From an uncultured Actinoplanes sp. (lineage in GTDB: Bacteria > Actinomycetota > Actinomycetes > Mycobacteriales > Micromonosporaceae), in NCBI GenBank assembly GCA_934667465.1, contig CAKUMG010000006.1:1-25075 (forward strand): DNA of 25,075 nt, in the 5' to 3' direction. The stretch's first letter is position 1. The number at the start of each line of letters is the position of its first letter. Below, one piece after another: positions 1 to 6,915 of the stretch. The notes beneath the pieces are model-generated. The model had not been told where the DNA came from. It saw only the letters and a list, made by a program, of their open reading frames with translations, and searched no databases. Made by a program: the position numbers and the translations under genes.

Positions 1-96
1 CGCTGGGCGGCGGCACTGGTTGAAGGCCGTCATACCGTCATTGCACTTATCGGTGTCAGATCAGCACTGGACTGGTCATCCGTGCGGTTTGACTGA
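1..96 (+). CDS. Possible 3' end of an unidentified gene
   Basis: Frame 1 is open from the left edge to a TGA at 94-96 and would give 31 residues ending in DWSSVRFD. The composition is protein-like rather than the Arg/Pro-rich pattern of shadow frames in this DNA. It converges on the minus-strand gene that ends at 104. It might be the tail of a transposase or another accessory gene, but the fragment is too short to assign and could be chance. Confidence 0.25.
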   Translation, partial: RWAAALVEGRHTVIALIGVRSALDWSSVRFD

Positions 97-103
97 GGTC
101 AGA

Positions 104-2020
104 TCACGGTGCCGTGGGGCAGGCTGACACGCTGGCGTTGACTCCGCTGGCCAGTTCGTCTCGGGCTGTGTCGGGCTCGTCTCGGGCGGTGCCGGGGTTG
201 TCGGTTTTGGCCACCAGATCAGTCAAGATCTTTTGCATGCCCTGTTGTGGTCGGCTGCCGAACTCGCTGGGTAGCTGGTCGGACAGGTCGAAGACCCCGT
301 CGGCTTGCGGATCGGCCGGCTGGGTGCGCGGCGAGGAGTACCCGTAATCGGCCAGGATGTCGGCTGCGGTTTGGGTTCCCAGAAACTTCAGCAGCTCGTT
401 CGCGTTCTTGCTGTCGCGGTTGATGACTGCGATGTCAGCGCCGTAGATCACCTTGTTCGGGTCGGCGTCGGCGGGGAATGGCACGCTGCCGAACGTGTCT
501 TCGTCGGCTAGGTCTTTGGCGAAGTCCCCGACGATCATCGCTGCCGTCCCGTTCCTTAGGTTCTGCAGCGCCTGCGATCTGGTCATTTCGAACGGCTCGA
601 CCTTCCCTTGCGGTCCCATGAGCTCGCGCATCGTCTCCAGGCTCTTGAGCACCTCCGGGCTCTTCCACGCGTCCGGGTCGCGCTTGACCAGGGCTTCGTA
701 ATCGCCACCCACCACCCGCGCGTAGATGTTTTCGAACCAGTCGGTGAGGACCCACTCATTTTGCTTGGCGCCGACGGCCAGGGCCGACTGCTGGGGTTCC
801 AGGCCATCTTCCAGCTGCGTCACCTTCTGACGGAACTGGTCCCACGTCCAGCCCTGGAGCGACGCTGGGGTGACGCCGGCCCGGGCCAGCAGCTTGCGGT
901 TGTACCAGACGCGCGACTTATTGCCAGATTTGAAGACCACCCCGTACAGGCCGCCGCCGATCTTGCCCTTCTCCGTCCAGGACTTGTCCGGGTAGTCACC
1001 GACAACGGCTGCCACCTCCGGCGGCAGGATCTGGATCTGCTTGCGCGCCTGGGCGCAGCGCATCAGCGCCGGTTGGGGCATCAATGTCACGTCGGGCCTG
1101 TCCTGCTTGCCCAGGTAGTACTCGGCGAAGTCCTGGGTGTGCTTGGGGCGCATGTAGGCGTGCAGGATCCCTTCATCCTCGGTGAACCGCTGCAGCACCG
1201 CCTGGATCATGTGCATCTCCGCAGTGTTGTCGGCGTTCCATGGACCCATGACCACCAGCACGTCGGCGCCGGGCGTCAGGCTGGCAGACGGCCCGGGCGG
1301 TGCCAGCACCTCCTCGCCGGAACCCGTATCCACGCCGCCGGGGCCATCCGTCGGGATGACCCTGCCTAGCACCACCCCCAGCAGCAGGAATATGCAGAGT
1401 AGGGCACCGCGGCGCACCAGCGGGCTGTCAAGCCTGCGCATTAGCGGGCTGCCGAACCTGCGCGCCGGCGGGCCGCCACGCCTGGGCGCGTGCGGGGTCT
1501 GACCGTTAACCGCCCCTGGGTGTTCGTCGACCGGGGGCAGGGTGGGGGCGCCGTGCGGCGGGGGCGGCTCGTCGGGGCCCGGTAGTGAGTCGGGAACGCC
1601 TACCGCCGTCGAAGGCTCCTGATCGCCGGGGAAGTTGTCACTGCCTCCTCCCGTGCTGCGGGCGGCAGTGGGTGGAGTGGGTTCTTCAGGGGAGTCGATG
1701 GTGTCCGCCGTCGTGGTGGTGGTGAGTTTGCCGGGTTGTACCCGCTGCCAGAGTTGTTCGAAGGCAGGGACGTCGCCTCCGCAGTGCCGCACGTACTGCT
1801 CCGCCAGCTGCCATGCCGGCAGCCGCTGGCCGTTGGCCGCCCTGGACAGTGACGCCTTGTTGTAGTGCGTCAGCGCAGCCAGCTGGGACAAGCTCAGCCG
1901 GGAAGCGCGGCGCAGCTCTCTCAGCCGGGCAGCGAACTCGGCGACCGTGATCTCTGCCGGTGGCGGGCCGGGTTCTGGCTCGTTGGGGGCCGACCCGGGG
2001 TCTTGCGGCAAGGCACTCAT
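104..2020 (-). CDS. HTH - transmembrane - solute-binding fusion protein
   Basis: A 638-residue protein with three parts. Residues about 26-85 form an XRE-like helix-turn-helix (LSLSQLAALTHYNKASLSR), followed by an acidic, Pro/Thr-rich linker. A single hydrophobic helix spans about 205-222. Residues about 252-638 resemble the ABC sugar-type extracellular solute-binding fold (family 1), including a WYNRKLLARAGVTPASLQGWTW stretch typical of these proteins. Inferred topology: DNA-binding domain inside, ligand-binding domain outside, so it could act as a one-component transmembrane sensor. No permease or ATPase gene is nearby, which argues against ordinary import. Its ATG overlaps the stop of the upstream small membrane gene (ATGA), so translation is probably coupled. 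The C-terminus carries a short tandem repeat (GTARDEP/DTARDEL). The domain calls come from sequence pattern; the signalling role is inference. Confidence 0.8.
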   Translation of the reverse strand: MSALPQDPGSAPNEPEPGPPPAEITVAEFAARLRELRRASRLSLSQLAALTHYNKASLSRAANGQRLPAWQLAEQYVRHCGGDVPAFEQLWQRVQPGKLTTTTTADTIDSPEEPTPPTAARSTGGGSDNFPGDQEPSTAVGVPDSLPGPDEPPPPHGAPTLPPVDEHPGAVNGQTPHAPRRGGPPARRFGSPLMRRLDSPLVRRGALLCIFLLLGVVLGRVIPTDGPGGVDTGSGEEVLAPPGPSASLTPGADVLVVMGPWNADNTAEMHMIQAVLQRFTEDEGILHAYMRPKHTQDFAEYYLGKQDRPDVTLMPQPALMRCAQARKQIQILPPEVAAVVGDYPDKSWTEKGKIGGGLYGVVFKSGNKSRVWYNRKLLARAGVTPASLQGWTWDQFRQKVTQLEDGLEPQQSALAVGAKQNEWVLTDWFENIYARVVGGDYEALVKRDPDAWKSPEVLKSLETMRELMGPQGKVEPFEMTRSQALQNLRNGTAAMIVGDFAKDLADEDTFGSVPFPADADPNKVIYGADIAVINRDSKNANELLKFLGTQTAADILADYGYSSPRTQPADPQADGVFDLSDQLPSEFGSRPQQGMQKILTDLVAKTDNPGTARDEPDTARDELASGVNASVSACPTAP

Positions 2021-2223
2021 CGCGCCTGGCTCGGTGCCGGTGCCGATACCAGCCGCACGGCCACTTCAGCAGCGGCGAGGCAGCCGCCGACCACTGCCAC
2101 GGCGGCCTCCGGGCTCAGCCCCGCGGCCACCAGCACGGCGACCAGTACGAGCACGAGCACGAGTACGTAGAGACGCGGGGCGTGCAACGGAGCTACCCGC
2201 CGAGAGGTAATGGACCTGGTCAT
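2017..2223 (-). CDS. Small membrane protein coupled to the HTH/solute-binding fusion
   Basis: About 68 residues: a basic N-terminus followed by a long hydrophobic stretch (LYVLVLVLVLVAVLVAAGL) and a second apolar segment, so one or two membrane helices. An in-frame ATG at 2232 abuts GAGGA directly, whereas the ATG at 2223 has the same GAGGA 9 nt upstream, so 2223 is preferred. Its stop overlaps the next gene's start by 4 bases, suggesting the two proteins are made together and may interact at the membrane. The family is not recognised. Confidence 0.6.
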   Translation of the reverse strand: MTRSITSRRVAPLHAPRLYVLVLVLVLVAVLVAAGLSPEAAVAVVGGCLAAAEVAVRLVSAPAPSQAR

Positions 2224-2240
2224 CACACACATTCCTCACT

Positions 2241-2371
2241 TGGTCCGGACAAGCTGATTCGTATTCTCAGCACCGGCAGGGACCTACTGAGATCAGCAAG
2301 CTGCAACCGGCTGATCCTCCCCGTGGTGCTCCCAGAAGCTTTACCGATTCGGGGAGAGACTTAAAGCATTT
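2241..2371. repeat. Hairpin element, copy A
   Basis: Order of parts: TGGTCCGGAC (2241-2250), CTCCCCG (2317-2323), CGGGGAG (2350-2356), AGCATTT (2365-2371). The same four blocks recur in the same order at 2644-2737. The CTCCCCG/CGGGGAG arms can form a stem. Function unknown; it lies just upstream of the minus-strand start at 2223, so it could be a leader or operator. Confidence 0.45.
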
Positions 2372-2643
2372 CTCGTTGGCAAAAGGCCGTCAGCAACTCA
2401 CGTACGATCCCGTTCCGCAGAGGATCTTGGGGTTCGTACGGTTTCATCCTGCTGTGGAAACCCCCGCGCAGGCGTCACGACCCACCCAGGGGCTGAGTCG
2501 GATTTCAGCAGCTCAGACGGTGTTGCACTGTTGCCAACCGAGGATGGAAACCCCCAGGCGGTGGTAGACGCTGCCTTGCGCGGCAACACTGGAGTCTGCG
2601 CCATGAACATCGGCGTGCTCGCAGCTAACGGTCATTCGTTCAC

Positions 2644-2737
2644 TGGTCCGGACGAGACTTTGGCAACTAGGGCAGGCTCCCCGCTGCAACGGGGAGCCTG
2701 CCCTATCGGCATCTACTGGCGAAAGATCAGAGCATTT
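2644..2737. repeat. Hairpin element, copy B
   Basis: Second copy of the block order seen at 2241-2371: TGGTCCGGAC (2644-2653), CTCCCCG (2677-2683), CGGGGAG (2690-2696), AGCATTT (2731-2737). In this copy the stem is extended to 16 bp. The blocks are conserved while the sequence between them differs, as in a structured RNA or a duplicated regulatory site. Confidence 0.45.
2668..2705. terminator. Strong 16-bp hairpin, terminator-like
   Basis: Perfect 16-bp inverted repeat (arms 2668-2683 and 2690-2705, arm core GGGCAGGCTCCCCG) with loop CTGCAA. There is no T-run on either side, so it may be a processing or attenuation structure rather than a classical terminator. It is also the core of element B. 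Confidence 0.55.
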
Positions 2738-3025
2738 CCGTCACCTGCACCCCCTGCTGAATTCAGCCGTCGCAATCAGGCATAGATCTTTGGAATCGTG
2801 CTCGTTGATCAATGCTTCGCCTCTTGAGAACCGTGCACTCGATGCCTCGGGCAACCCTGGCTCGCACCCGCTCAGGCCAGTGAACGGTCTTGCACCATGG
2901 CGCCGGGGTCGGGCTATCGTCGCGAGCTTGCTCGACCGACGGGTTCTGAGATGGCCTCTCGGAAAATGATCATGATGACGCCGCCTCGCGGCCCGGCCGG
3001 ACCTCTCAGCCTTGAAGCAACAGGG

Positions 3026-4243
3026 TTATCCGGTGAGTCCGACCTTGACGGCCAGGTCGGCCGCGCGCCGGCGTAGCGCGGGCGGCCCGGCGAGTAGGTC
3101 GGCGGCCATCTGGCGGGCGTAGCGGTTAAACCGGATGGTCTCCGGGGCGCTGTCGTACGCCCGGTTGAGCGTGCCCAGGGTCGCCTCGTGCTCGCGGCCG
3201 AGGTGGTGCCCGCGGGCGACCTCGATCAGGTGGCGGGCGCGGCGGGGCCGCGACGGGATGGCGTCGGCCTGGGCGGTGGTGGCCATCCGGACGGCTTGGC
3301 CGCCCTTCTGCAGCTCGACTTCCAGGGTGACCGCGTGCGCGATCATCACCGGCTTGGAGAAGCTGGTGGCGCGCTGGTAGTAGCCGTCGGGCAGCACCCG
3401 CACGACCCGGTCGGCTTCGTCCCAGGACCGCCAGGCGGTGCCGGAACGCCCGGCCCGGGCGGCGGTGAACGCCGCGGCGGCGTGCAGCGCCCCGTACATG
3501 GCCAGCAGGTCCGGGCTGGCGTCGGGCAGGTGCGGGCGAAGCGTGTCGAGGATGTCGCCGTTGAGGTTCTGGGCGGTGTCCCAGTCGCCGGCGTCGCGGT
3601 GCGCTTCGATGGCGAACCAGGCCGCCTGGGCAAGGGCGAGGGGGTCGCCGGACTCCTGAGCGGCGAGCATGGCCCGGTCGACCACGCGCCACAGCATGTC
3701 CCCGGCGGGCTGGTAGGCCAGGAACATCTGGGACAGGCCGAGGACGTCGGCCAGCAGGGCTTGGGCGCGGTTGCGGTCGGCGCCGGCGTGGACGCGGGCG
3801 GCGAGCTGGGTGTCGCGGATGAGGTCCGGCAGTAGTGCGCCGATGACGGTGCGGTGGTCTGGGGAGGCGTGCCGGGCCCGCCAGGCCACCGCGAGGCGCG
3901 CGGCGATGTGCTCGAGCGACGGGACCGGTTCGGTGGGGGCGAGCGGCCACCGGTTGAGGGCGTCGCGGACCGTGGGCAGAGCGGTGTGCGCGGTGCCGGG
4001 GGCCAGCACGATCTGCTCGTCGGCGGTGATCAGGGCTTGGACCGGGACCTGCAGCGCCCGGGCGATCTGGCCGAGCATGGTCAGCCGCGGTGGCATGATG
4101 CGGCCGGTCTCGACGCTCTTGACCCAGTCGCTCGACTTGCCGACGAGCCCGGCCAGTACCGCCCGGGTCATCCCGGCCCGCGTGCGGAGCAGCTTGATCT
4201 GCTCGCCGGTGCTCAGCGTCGGTAGCTCATCGTGTCCCTGCAT
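3026..4243 (-). CDS. XRE-family regulator with helical repeat domain
   Basis: About 405 residues. The N-terminus has an XRE helix-turn-helix (GEQIKLLRTRAGMTRAVLAG followed by LVGKSSDWVKSVETGR). The rest is an alpha-helical, Ala/Arg/Leu-rich region resembling the TPR-like domains of large actinomycete XRE regulators, which often sense a peptide or small ligand. In-frame ATGs exist at 4279, 4252 and 4243. AGGAGG (4253-4258) abuts the 4252 start but lies 9 nt from 4243, so 4243 is chosen. The gene is divergent from a two-gene operon at 4651, and a perfect palindrome lies between them, which suggests it controls that operon and itself. Ligand unknown. Confidence 0.85.
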   Translation of the reverse strand: MQGHDELPTLSTGEQIKLLRTRAGMTRAVLAGLVGKSSDWVKSVETGRIMPPRLTMLGQIARALQVPVQALITADEQIVLAPGTAHTALPTVRDALNRWPLAPTEPVPSLEHIAARLAVAWRARHASPDHRTVIGALLPDLIRDTQLAARVHAGADRNRAQALLADVLGLSQMFLAYQPAGDMLWRVVDRAMLAAQESGDPLALAQAAWFAIEAHRDAGDWDTAQNLNGDILDTLRPHLPDASPDLLAMYGALHAAAAFTAARAGRSGTAWRSWDEADRVVRVLPDGYYQRATSFSKPVMIAHAVTLEVELQKGGQAVRMATTAQADAIPSRPRRARHLIEVARGHHLGREHEATLGTLNRAYDSAPETIRFNRYARQMAADLLAGPPALRRRAADLAVKVGLTG

Positions 4244-4252
4244 GGTGGGCAT

Positions 4253-4258
4253 CCTCCT
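4253..4258 (-). promoter_or_regulatory. Ribosome-binding site deciding the XRE regulator start
   Basis: AGGAGG on the minus strand, 9 nt upstream of the ATG at 4243 and with no space before the ATG at 4252. It therefore supports the shorter protein. Confidence 0.7.
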
Positions 4259-4439
4259 GCACCAGGGGTCACCGATCACCGTACGCGGCAGGCGCCCCGC
4301 ACACGGTCACCACCGACCCGTGCGTCCAGGCAGGACGGCGAACGCTGACCAGCGTCCGGGGCTCGCGCGAACCGGGCGAGGGCCGGCGGCGGAGTCGATC
4401 CCTGGTTACCCGCGCGTGCACGTGCCGGCGGATGTGAGG

Positions 4440-4456
4440 GGGGAGGAATCCTCCCC
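4440..4456. promoter_or_regulatory. Perfect palindrome, candidate operator
   Basis: GGGGAGGAATCCTCCCC has 8-bp arms around a single central A. Its place in the divergent promoter region next to an XRE regulator gene makes it a candidate binding site for that regulator. Which protein binds it is inference. Confidence 0.45.
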
Positions 4457-4650
4457 ATCGGTGACCGCGAGCGCGCTTATGGTCACTGCCAGACATCGCG
4501 CAGAGGTGTCCGCGGCGGCCTGAATCTGTACGGATCGGGCGCCGTGTCCAGCCCTGAGCGGCGCCTTGCTGGGCGTGCTCGGGCACCAGGACGACGGCGG
4601 CCGGGAGGTTCCCCCGTACCCCCGGTCGCCGTCAACCCAAGGGGGTCGCG

Positions 4651-4959
4651 ATGAGCACGGTGTCCGTACCTCGGATCACCCCGGGGATGACGTTGGCGGT
4701 CGAACCGCGCGACTACCTCTACGGTGCGGAGCTGGCGCTGCTGATCGTCAAAAGCATCAGCGTCGACCAGGCGATGTTGTCCTCGATGGAGTGGGTGCTG
4801 ATCCACTGCACCAGGCTGCGGCACGACGGCGCCGTCCTCGAACCGGACTTCGCGCCGCTGATCCGCACCAGCGCGCTGGCCGCCGCAGTGCGCCCGACCG
4901 GATGGCTGCCGGCGATCGGCGAGGACCGCGCTCCCGCTCCGGAGCGCCGCCATGGGTGA
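4651..4959 (+). CDS. Hypothetical protein, first gene of the XRE-divergent operon
   Basis: 102 residues, soluble, no recognised domain. It starts at ATG 4651 after AAGGGGG about 6 nt upstream. The body (residues about 20-80) has the helical, Leu/Ala-rich pattern of a compact folded domain, and the C-terminus is charged. It overlaps the next gene by 8 bases, so the two are co-translated. It is divergent from an XRE regulator that probably controls it. Function unknown. Confidence 0.7.
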   Translation: MSTVSVPRITPGMTLAVEPRDYLYGAELALLIVKSISVDQAMLSSMEWVLIHCTRLRHDGAVLEPDFAPLIRTSALAAAVRPTGWLPAIGEDRAPAPERRHG

Positions 4960-5269
4960 GCGCCTCTACCCGCCGCAGCCGTGGATCCACGAGTCTGCCT
5001 GCCCGGATGCGCCGCGCGGGTTGATGACCGTCAAGGCGCGTGACGTGCCGACCGTTCACCCGTACGGCCGGCCGCACACCTGCTTCGACCGCGACACCGT
5101 CGCCTTCAACCGCGACTGCATGGCCGAGGCTGTGGACTACGAGCCGCACCCGTACAGCCGGTCGACGATCTGGCCGGCCGATGCGACCGGGCCGCTGTGC
5201 AGTACCTGTCGCGGAAGCCACCCCGAGTCCGCCCTCGAGGCTCGCAGGCGGCAGAGGATCCTCCAGTAA
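4952..5269 (+). CDS. Hypothetical protein, second gene of the XRE-divergent operon
   Basis: 105 residues with no recognised domain. It contains Cys residues in SACPD, HTCFD, RDCMAE and LCSTCRGSHPESA; the last has a CxxC pair that could bind metal, though no full zinc-ribbon is visible. The start ATG at 4952 lies inside the end of the upstream gene with GGAGC just before it. A hairpin terminator follows at 5284-5316. Confidence 0.65.
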   Translation: MGERLYPPQPWIHESACPDAPRGLMTVKARDVPTVHPYGRPHTCFDRDTVAFNRDCMAEAVDYEPHPYSRSTIWPADATGPLCSTCRGSHPESALEARRRQRILQ

Positions 5270-5283
5270 GCCGCTCACCCCCG

Positions 5284-5316
5284 CCGGCGCGCTCGCCCTC
5301 ACGGCGAGCGTGCCGG
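5284..5316. terminator. Bidirectional terminator hairpin between convergent genes
   Basis: Arms 5284-5297 and 5303-5316 form a 14-bp stem with one G-T pair and a 5-nt loop (core CGCTCGCC/GGCGAGCG). It sits between the plus-strand gene ending at 5269 and the minus-strand gene whose stop codon at 5299-5301 lies in the loop, so it can end both transcripts. Confidence 0.7.
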
Positions 5317-5664
5317 TATGCGTTCGCTGGTCGTGCGTTCACCGGGGGCCGGCGAGCGCGGCAACGCGACGACGGCGGTCCTCTGCTCCGGATCGGCCCG
5401 CACGGCTCTGCGCGGGCGGCTCTTCTTCGCCGGCGCAGCGAGGTGGAGACGGTCCCGCCGGTAGTCGAGGAACTTCTCCCAAAGCAGCCTTTTGTCCTGC
5501 GACTCCTGCGGCATGGCGAGCTGGGCCAACCCTAGGATCAAGGTGACCAGCAGGCCCACGATGGCGATCGTCATGACCGCTTGCCATGGAGCACCGAACA
5601 TCTGAGCCATGCCGCTGAACACCCCGGTCACGACGGAGCCGCCGAGCAGGCCGGGCGCCTTCAT
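5299..5664 (-). CDS. Small membrane protein coupled to a sigma-like factor
   Basis: 121 residues. One long hydrophobic region at about 8-50 (core AVMTIAIVGLLVTLILGLAQ) is followed by a basic, Pro/Arg-rich cytoplasmic-type tail. The ATG at 5664 overlaps the stop of the upstream sigma-like gene (ATGA), so the two are translationally coupled; an earlier in-frame ATG at 5685 is less likely. The arrangement recalls sigma/anti-sigma pairs, but no zinc-binding anti-sigma motif is present, so an anti-sigma role is only a guess. Family not recognised. Confidence 0.65.
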   Translation of the reverse strand: MKAPGLLGGSVVTGVFSGMAQMFGAPWQAVMTIAIVGLLVTLILGLAQLAMPQESQDKRLLWEKFLDYRRDRLHLAAPAKKSRPRRAVRADPEQRTAVVALPRSPAPGERTTSERIPARSP

Positions 5665-6578
5665 GCGGCACCGCCGAGGGCCCACGGGTCCTGCGCTTCG
5701 GGCAGAGCGGCGTGACGAAGACCCTGATTGGCTCGGGGGTCGTTGCCCTTAGCCCGCTTGCGCCAGCGGTAGATGCGGCCTTCGACCGCGCGAATCGTGA
5801 GGCCGAGTTCCGCTGCGATCTGGGCGTGGGTCTTCTCCTGCATGAGCAGGCCGAGGATGACCTTGGTGTCGGGCTGCGCGTGGTCGACCAGCTTCTTGAG
5901 ATCACGGCGAAGGATCGCCAGCCCGCTTGGATCGCCCAGGCCCTCGACCATGCGACCGCCCAGGTCATCGAAGTTGATCTCGTGCTGGCGAGCAATACCA
6001 ACCAGCCGGTCAGATCGCTTCTTGGACCACGTCCTGTATGCATGGGGGAAGTTCAGGGCGCAGGTGCCGATGAACCAGGTCCGCAGACTCGCACCACCGG
6101 TCGGCGACCAGCGCTCCCCGCGAACAGCAGACTTCTCAAACTCCCCTACCGCTTTGCTGATGACGTCGATGGCGAGTTCCATCCGCTCGTCCGCCGAGTG
6201 GGACAGCACCCACATGTCCTCGGGCCTGATGCTCACCGAGCGGTCCCGGGCATAGCGGGCGATGACCTGCGACATCTTGTGAGTGCGGATGAACGCCTGG
6301 AGCACGGGCCACGCGTAGAGCCAGAGGTCGTCGAACAGCTGGTAGTAGGACTGACGGCTGTTCTTATGCCCGTCACCGGCGGCCAGCTCGTAGCGGACCT
6401 GCTCGATGAGGTCGTAGTCCTCAAGACGGGCTTCGGCTCTGCGTCGTGCAGGGGTGGACTGCTTCTCGAGGTCGGCGCTGATTTCGGCGAGCAGGTCAGC
6501 AATAGGGTCACGGGTCAGAGAGACAAAGCCTGCCCCACTACCCTCCGGTGTATTCGGGGAGTTATTGATGCGCTTCAT
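5661..6578 (-). CDS. Sigma-70-like RNA polymerase sigma factor (ECF-size)
   Basis: 305 residues. The middle (about 75-190) has the pattern of a divergent sigma region 2, including LFDDLWLYAWPVLQAFIRTH and GASLRTWFIGTCALNFPHAYRTW, as seen in actinomycete short sigma factors. Residues about 240-275 form a region-4 helix-turn-helix (KTHAQIAAELGLTIRAVEG), which would contact the -35 element. The ribosome-binding site before ATG 6578 is weak. The gene is followed by a coupled membrane protein and is divergent from another HTH protein at 6916. Sigma activity is inferred from family resemblance; it could instead be an HTH regulator derived from a sigma factor. Confidence 0.7.
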   Translation of the reverse strand: MKRINNSPNTPEGSGAGFVSLTRDPIADLLAEISADLEKQSTPARRRAEARLEDYDLIEQVRYELAAGDGHKNSRQSYYQLFDDLWLYAWPVLQAFIRTHKMSQVIARYARDRSVSIRPEDMWVLSHSADERMELAIDVISKAVGEFEKSAVRGERWSPTGGASLRTWFIGTCALNFPHAYRTWSKKRSDRLVGIARQHEINFDDLGGRMVEGLGDPSGLAILRRDLKKLVDHAQPDTKVILGLLMQEKTHAQIAAELGLTIRAVEGRIYRWRKRAKGNDPRANQGLRHAALPEAQDPWALGGAA

Positions 6579-6915
6579 GCTTCACGCTTATGCAGCTGCG
6601 TTCGATTACCCCATGCCACCTCTTGCGTGATGTGCGTCACACTCTTTTGTGTGGCTTCTGCCTGCGGGGGTTTGCCAGGGTGAGGCGGCACGGTGATCCC
6701 GTCCGGGCGGCTCCCGGGTACGGCGCCACCGAGCACCGTCGGTGCTCCGCGGATCTCAGTAGCGGCGATCCCGCCACGACACCGCGGCCGGCATACGGTT
6801 CGCCGTCGAGCGCTACGTCGGTGTCGACCAGCTCGTCGCGGCTCACGTTCCGGGGCCTGTAGACCTCGTCGAAAATTCGTGGCGTCGGGATGGAACGGAT
6901 CCGCGGCAGACTGTC
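6579..6915. promoter_or_regulatory. Divergent promoter region with a CRP-like palindrome
   Basis: About 340 bp between the sigma-like gene and the HTH gene at 6916. It holds the GTGA-N6-TCAC site at 6627-6640 and, next to it, a small CACAC/GTGTG inverted repeat. Nothing else is recognised. Confidence 0.5.
6627..6640. promoter_or_regulatory. CRP/GlxR-like palindrome upstream of the sigma-like gene
   Basis: GTGATGTGCGTCAC matches the GTGA-N6-TCAC core of CRP-family operators. It lies about 50 bp upstream of the sigma-like gene start, a place where a regulator could act. A related site occurs at 11312-11325. Binding by a CRP-family protein is inference. Confidence 0.4.

Larger units (their letters stand above)
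2224..3025. other. Non-coding region rich in inverted repeats
   Basis: About 800 bp without a convincing gene. It contains two related hairpin elements (annotated separately), an inverted repeat with CGTACGA/TCGTACG arms at 2401-2440, and the direct repeat TGGAAACCCCC at 2455-2465 and 2545-2555. Short open frames here have neither a ribosome-binding site nor coding-like composition. It lies downstream of the XRE regulator and upstream of the small membrane gene, so it probably holds the promoter for the 2223-104 operon and the 3' end of the regulator transcript. Confidence 0.6.
4244..4650. promoter_or_regulatory. Divergent promoter region between the XRE regulator and a two-gene operon
   Basis: About 400 bp with no gene, serving transcription in both directions. 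It contains the 17-bp palindrome at 4440-4456 and the inverted repeat GTGACC (4461-4466) / GGTCAC (4481-4486). No convincing -35/-10 pair could be picked out by eye. Confidence 0.5.

Noticed and set aside
608..1369. 253-residue plus-strand frame
   Set aside because: Antisense shadow of the HTH/solute-binding fusion gene, which has recognisable domains.
2455..2555. Two copies of TGGAAACCCCC 90 bp apart, as a possible CRISPR array
   Set aside because: Only two 11-nt copies with no conserved longer repeat or spacer regularity, and no cas genes.
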